From positions 1-10,458 of the forward strand of contig DJWH01000023.1 of NCBI GenBank assembly GCA_002441525.1: a stretch of 10,458 nt of DNA, read 5' to 3'. The stretch's first letter is position 1. Each line of letters starts with the position of its first letter. The notes below the pieces were generated by a model. The model worked only from the letters and a program-made list of their open reading frames with translations. It ran no database searches and was not told where the DNA came from. This DNA comes from Acholeplasmataceae bacterium UBA6235. Lineage in GTDB: Bacteria > Bacillota_I > Bacilli_A > Acholeplasmatales > UBA5453. The translations under genes were made by a program, and so were the position numbers. Below, one piece after another: positions 8,801-10,458 of this stretch.

Positions 8801-10414
8801 AATGGATCAAGCTTGAACTATATCAATACCTTAGAATCCGTTGAGTTATCACTTGACGGTAATACATTGATGATTCTAACCATTTCACCTTTCGCATCCA
8901 TCACGAACGCGACTGTAAGATACGAGTATGGTGGCGATGGCCGAAAGAGTTATATTTTCAATTACACCATCGTGAATGAGTTGAGTCAGTCCACGGTCAT
9001 CACACATACCGTCACTGAAAGAGAATTGGCCGACTTCATCGTTTACAAAAATGGTAACCAACAATTCGCTTATCCAGTCGAGGTAACCAGAGAAGCATTA
9101 TCGACCAATATTCAAATTGACTTTAGGTTGTTAGATGTTCAGTTATATCACGATATCACCACTGTTATTACCGATTTGAATGGTGTGTTCGTACCTACGA
9201 CAGATGAAATTGAATTCTTCATTGACGATGCTTACGCGATGGATATCACATTTGAACTCGAAGTAGGCGAAAAGACTTACGCATTTACATTGAGTCGTGA
9301 AGGTGGTGTCACTTATGATTTAGGCAGTGTCGTGATTCGAAAGAATTTAGGTGTCAGTGCTTACCTCAACGATATCCGCTTCCAAATCAACAGTGAAATT
9401 ACCTTGAAATACCCTGAAATATACCAAATCAATTCGGATGGCAGTACAGTTACACCAGCCGTTTATGATCCGCGTGTCTTCTTTGACGGTATCGATTACG
9501 ATGACGCGGACACCCATGGTGTACAGTATTTTAGAATCAACGGTGAAGTTTCCGATATCGATTTATCTAGTTATTACCCTGATTTCACACTACCTATTGG
9601 CGCTGTGATTCAACGTCAAGTGGGTCCAAACAGTTGGTCGAATGACTTGGCGGGTAACTTTACAAGTGAAGTAGAGGATGTCAATACTGTGGTTAGATAT
9701 CGTATATTGTCAGAACAAACCAACGCGAATAACCCAGGTGTATTGACCGATATTGTCGATTCTACCATCGTTTATTACGATTTAACCGTCATCGATATCT
9801 TGTATAATCTAACCATTCGTTTCACATTGTTCTACCGCTTTGAAAATGGCACCATCGTACCTGCTGGGGATCCAACCTCACCAATCAACAACAGTGTCAT
9901 CTTAATCATCGTTAAAAACTATGAAACCGATGAATCCTTTACCCCATCCATCACGATTGACCCAGTCACTGGCCGAATCATTTATCCGTATGAGGGTGAA
10001 ATCTTTGGATATACGGCAGGGGTCAGAAATCAATCCACCTTATTCTATTATCCATTGCCAGCCAACATCACCGATTACTTGTATACCTTTGGTAAGAATA
10101 AGACCGGTGTCTATAACTTCTCGATAGTGAGCCCTAAATATACAGGGGTTACGACTGGAAACTTGGTCAATGGCTTACGTTATGATTACAATATATACTT
10201 GCGTACGGGTGTGACCGGTACAGGTACTTACCCTTGGAATGATGATGATTATAAATTACCTGAATTCGATACCAATGGTGAAATCATTGGTAAATATTAC
10301 TATGTATTAGGTACCAACAGACAAATCATCCGCGAATTCGCGATTGTCATTGAAGAATCCACATTGGGTAGCCAATGGGGCTTGTACGATGACTACACCA
10401 GTTGGGACAATTAA
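2804..10414 (+). CDS. Giant (2,536 aa) GLUG-repeat surface protein, adhesin-like
   Basis: Residues 8-26 are a single hydrophobic segment after a Lys-rich start. No convincing Ala-x-Ala site follows (F-F-E-I-A-K-R), so it may stay as an N-terminal membrane anchor rather than be cut. Residues 103-430 and 434-1340 are two GLUG-type modules. Each opens with a conserved head (A-D-D-L-Y-N-F and N-E-M-D-L-I-A-F, then a D-I-D strand), and the first also shows P-I-G and F-T-G-S-F-D-G-Q-G. Repeats of the form V/I-G-G-I-x-G...N-x-G-x-I follow. GLUG repeats occur in bacterial surface proteins and adhesins and probably form a beta-helix. Residues 1341-1680 are a linker region I do not recognise. Residues 1681-2536 are beta-rich and probably Ig-like. 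Only one cysteine is present (C1213). There is no LPXTG, no C-terminal membrane helix and no lipobox. The tail W-G-L...W-D echoes the fourth gene. It is last in the operon and followed by a terminator. Ligand unknown. Confidence 0.82.
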   Translation: MIKNISKKIIITAIMSVFILAVFFEIAKRVPITPGTDGQVQTSVFNNGFFDTNLSKANKAEPMVTFSEVQTIIVTHMNQTFATPDARDTSMQAALATLIGTKRIAIETADDLYNFSTSVSYNWVNTANYANYFYYKTVSYLLDQDYALVSDIDYSDMRAKTFNPIGIDLDLPIDYDPNTPGDQDPIFPFTGSFDGQGFRISNLYVSGYSYITVDYSFDGTEQNSQIFSLIQSYSMFALIGETGVVKNLTVRNPNYELLDAPEGLTKAAMFVGTNHGTIYNVSVIDTKTNALGESIAGIRFNVLFVQSGTTFTAAGFAHTNSTTGKIYNSFFVSDKVMSDGSRSRFNIRPFVYNNSGTISGVAYDQLVIPNVDSTTLPQSFPNYTQAQFRSGTASGSPISINNTNLQSLFGETRQWNFYVQDGFPIMFKLNYVSGAFELANEMDLIAFNKLINYNTPYNGVTYDSHNYRLVDDIDMKNIKGYVTPTKEFKGTFSGGTSEFSSSSTNTNKYIYNMTINKPVVIGNNYYMGLLSASSGTVKNINLLNNQMILTSTGDNYGKSFYIGSIAGLSTGTIRNVVSDTDIDLGEDAIGRSYVGGIAGMAKGSVTYVANLGAINGNAHDFNNLTINGLFSIGGIVGSTNSTTLVLTNSINTGEIRGVGLASGSQFNVAAGSSIQNRVGGIIGEVNNISGTNHSFYYVTNEGKVAANDFTGKSGGTVQNFIGGIFGEVQGLAFQITNATNPITFRNGRWQNTGIIEANHINTFTTTNSAGIGVVSTTTTKAEFTYMTNSGGFNFPNLNYQNHNTYVFYSATILDNSTGGVKLSRAYNTADFTFGPSYFNNTSGITVTTIRIAPFFVSKNNLDKDLLFVENKGQILVGSISATTSNVAVELEVAGITLSNNVYYNNVINSGDIRLLRLNQSSEVWVSGISKRVSYNTALNDEYTMINSINKGSIITALFTGNTTVTGSSASGVYSSTLTSRNVYVGGLVNINSGEMNNVFNSGTLSSTDIDNTGLQHITGTANLFAGGVATFNYNLIQDAANTGILNYTNTTTTGSSTALVAGTTDLFGGMVYAYNAGFVLGGVVAAFGDDAAAILSGHGQNNGMIAKLIDSANNGDVYGKAPQYVRSGGVLGIGLGTEVTAGTDNASSTNGVIRKFATNTTGPDDPVALSILSNGLNFGDIYAFTGVRANYTTTNERLGIYGSAGGVIAYGLCKMTRMLNHGKIASNDVGGGIIGATYIFGKADSSGAMPVTYVDIDTAVHYGQVEAFIQAQYANATFEGRDTSTLYYTGSARTTFLFGSYSSITIGAKPGYGGIFGRFQRGAYGVMTSSTFKNILNMDANIDMVGRADQTSVGSFFFYRFGQDGVQDTFYSARTGDTSTAVIVGFNEVVRTYNYLTNITATFYFRRELILPQNEYIYLVVRIAGSGRGNYTTDTARVIGEYLPLSNNSYTDFQYNHLFTNKVTGATTNITRTTSFPTIMTSTSNTLRENYQDFGFTEQDMINLFAGTTSTNITRSIVRNTPFSITVRTGGAQSAYNFPKVQDLTVGDSGYDPSKLYIFDPSFPLMNPSQSDYIYRVTKEVLADRFRLAADPLFKNGMYVLASSKGREAGAVLPANLSINNFYGLKEPDTPVYYNLDSISASNLNVPSVQDLPSDPLYLSYSSMFQVRKSDKSLVLPKQDQPTIGDLVLYDPNGISPTLEGGTIDNTAKTITFNVSQSAFPSSTVTYEALQATLSENAVIAVSGITSGTHSGFKTAYNARTTNILDGAYKFSYTGTFDAFNKVQFTMTVYSEVAADDPNLVTIYKTDYTVTINRIAQNLNVTLNQILMNSTNVTPLPSLVGSTYTVSPSFPLSPSGTINVRFIDNNTQLPLGHNLTIHRLTKDGDTVDPAYYTLNLTPKASNNIFGFEMTLSDELESGVYRIVFSYYNSSTQFNLDFTKQASSNRLITSVSYSTYSADALGGLTFTPTGTNFTTFLEFGEILEGVLLNSNRTMTVTPVTNGSSLNYINTLESVELSLDGNTLMILTISPFASITNATVRYEYGGDGRKSYIFNYTIVNELSQSTVITHTVTERELADFIVYKNGNQQFAYPVEVTREALSTNIQIDFRLLDVQLYHDITTVITDLNGVFVPTTDEIEFFIDDAYAMDITFELEVGEKTYAFTLSREGGVTYDLGSVVIRKNLGVSAYLNDIRFQINSEITLKYPEIYQINSDGSTVTPAVYDPRVFFDGIDYDDADTHGVQYFRINGEVSDIDLSSYYPDFTLPIGAVIQRQVGPNSWSNDLAGNFTSEVEDVNTVVRYRILSEQTNANNPGVLTDIVDSTIVYYDLTVIDILYNLTIRFTLFYRFENGTIVPAGDPTSPINNSVILIIVKNYETDESFTPSITIDPVTGRIIYPYEGEIFGYTAGVRNQSTLFYYPLPANITDYLYTFGKNKTGVYNFSIVSPKYTGVTTGNLVNGLRYDYNIYLRTGVTGTGTYPWNDDDYKLPEFDTNGEIIGKYYYVLGTNRQIIREFAIVIEESTLGSQWGLYDDYTSWDN
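3110..4093 (+). repeat. GLUG module 1 (residues 103-430 of the giant protein)
   Basis: The module starts with A-I-E-T-A-D-D-L-Y-N-F (105-115), then D-I-D-Y (151-154), P-I-G (164-166) and F-T-G-S-F-D-G-Q-G (189-197), the standard opening of GLUG-type surface proteins. Three degenerate repeats follow: F-A-L-I-G-E-T-G-V-V-K-N-L (236-248), A-M-F-V-G-T-N-H-G-T-I-Y-N (268-280) and A-A-G-F-A...G-K-I-Y-N (313-328). It closes with W-N-F...D-G-F-P-I-M (415-426), the usual 'W...YP' end of such a module. An Asp-rich stretch D-Y-D-P-N-T-P-G-D-Q-D (174-184) could bind calcium. Confidence 0.75.
4103..6823 (+). repeat. GLUG module 2 (residues 434-1340), at least a dozen repeats
   Basis: A second head (F-E-L-A-N-E-M-D-L-I-A-F, 436-447; L-V-D-D-I-D-M, 469-475; F-K-G-T-F-S-G, 488-494) starts a much longer array. 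Clear repeat cores begin near residues 562 (I-G-S-I-A-G), 594 (V-G-G-I-A-G), 632 (I-G-G-I-V-G), 678 (V-G-G-I-I-G), 721 (I-G-G-I-F-G), 984 (V-G-G-L-V), 1026 (A-G-G-V-A), 1067 (F-G-G-M-V), 1127 (S-G-G-V-L-G), 1205 (A-G-G-V-I-A), 1230 (G-G-G-I-I-G) and 1312 (Y-G-G-I-F-G). Most are followed after 10-20 residues by N-x-G-x-I or N-S-G. The spacing is irregular, so this is an old, diverged array and not a recent tandem expansion. Residues 760-980 have weaker, interrupted repeats. Confidence 0.75.
7844..10411 (+). other. Beta-rich, probably Ig-like C-terminal region (residues 1681-2536)
   Basis: After residue 1680 the GLUG pattern is gone. By eye the region divides into about five to six segments of 105-155 residues, with breaks near 1813, 1940, 2074 and 2181. 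They have alternating hydrophobic strands and Ig-fold-like phrases such as G-A-Y-K-F-S-Y (1767-1773), S-G-V-Y-R-I-V-F-S-Y (1917-1926) and T-I-D-N-T-A-K-T-I-T-F (1703-1713). The segments are not obvious copies of one another. I do not recognise a named domain. The region may be a stalk, or it may carry the ligand-binding part, since it lies farthest from the membrane anchor. Confidence 0.5.
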
Positions 10415-10421
10415 AGTGTAT

Positions 10422-10456
10422 AAAGGCATACTTTGAAAAAAGTGTGTCTTTTTTTT
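10422..10456 (+). terminator. Strong intrinsic terminator ending the operon
   Basis: Bases 10422-10434 pair with 10439-10451 to give a 13-pair stem with two G-U pairs and a GAAA loop (10435-10438). A T-run extends from 10449 to 10456. It begins 7 bases after the TAA stop of the giant gene. With the promoter at 156-185, it bounds a complete transcription unit. Confidence 0.9.
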
Positions 10457-10458
10457 GA

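Noticed and set aside
1..10458. CRISPR array, tRNA or rRNA genes, insertion sequences
   Set aside because: There are no regularly spaced identical repeats, no cloverleaf or rRNA sequence, and no transposase or terminal inverted repeats; non-coding DNA is limited to the first 238 bases, the short gene gaps and the last 44 bases.

Overview
The window suggests a low-GC Gram-positive lineage (Bacillota or the walled-less Mollicutes side, for example an Acholeplasma-like organism). The clues are a base composition of roughly 40% G+C by eye, textbook AGGAGG ribosome-binding sites, sigma-A type promoter boxes, and compact genes all on one strand. Tryptophan is written TGG and every gene ends in TAA or TAG. 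Nothing therefore indicates the mycoplasma code in which TGA means Trp. The exact taxon cannot be fixed from this sequence alone.

Layout. Bases 1-238 hold the probable terminator of an upstream gene (26-49), an 11-bp-period direct repeat (128-148), a strong extended -10 promoter (156-185) and a leader with a perfect inverted repeat (204-218). Five genes then run head to tail on the + strand, separated by only 12, 24, 17 and 1 bases: four small exported proteins (214, 193, 189 and 237 aa) and one giant protein of 2,536 aa that fills 73% of the window. A strong intrinsic terminator (10422-10456) follows the giant gene. Promoter, tight spacing and terminator together make a self-contained five-gene operon.

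What it does. The four small proteins share a layout: a short basic N-terminus, one hydrophobic segment ending in a small-x-Ala site followed by an aromatic or Gly-Trp, then a beta-rich domain. That is the layout of the TasA/camelysin (CalY) class, whose signal peptides are cut by the SipW signal peptidase and whose mature proteins build extracellular matrix fibres in Bacillus. They look like two alternating subtypes (A-B-A-B). The giant protein has an N-terminal membrane segment, two GLUG-repeat modules (probable beta-helix) and about 850 residues of beta-rich, probably Ig-like C-terminal sequence. It has no lipobox and no LPXTG-like anchor. My inference is that the operon encodes a surface fibre or matrix with a giant adhesin-like partner. 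No SipW, sortase or regulator gene lies in the window.
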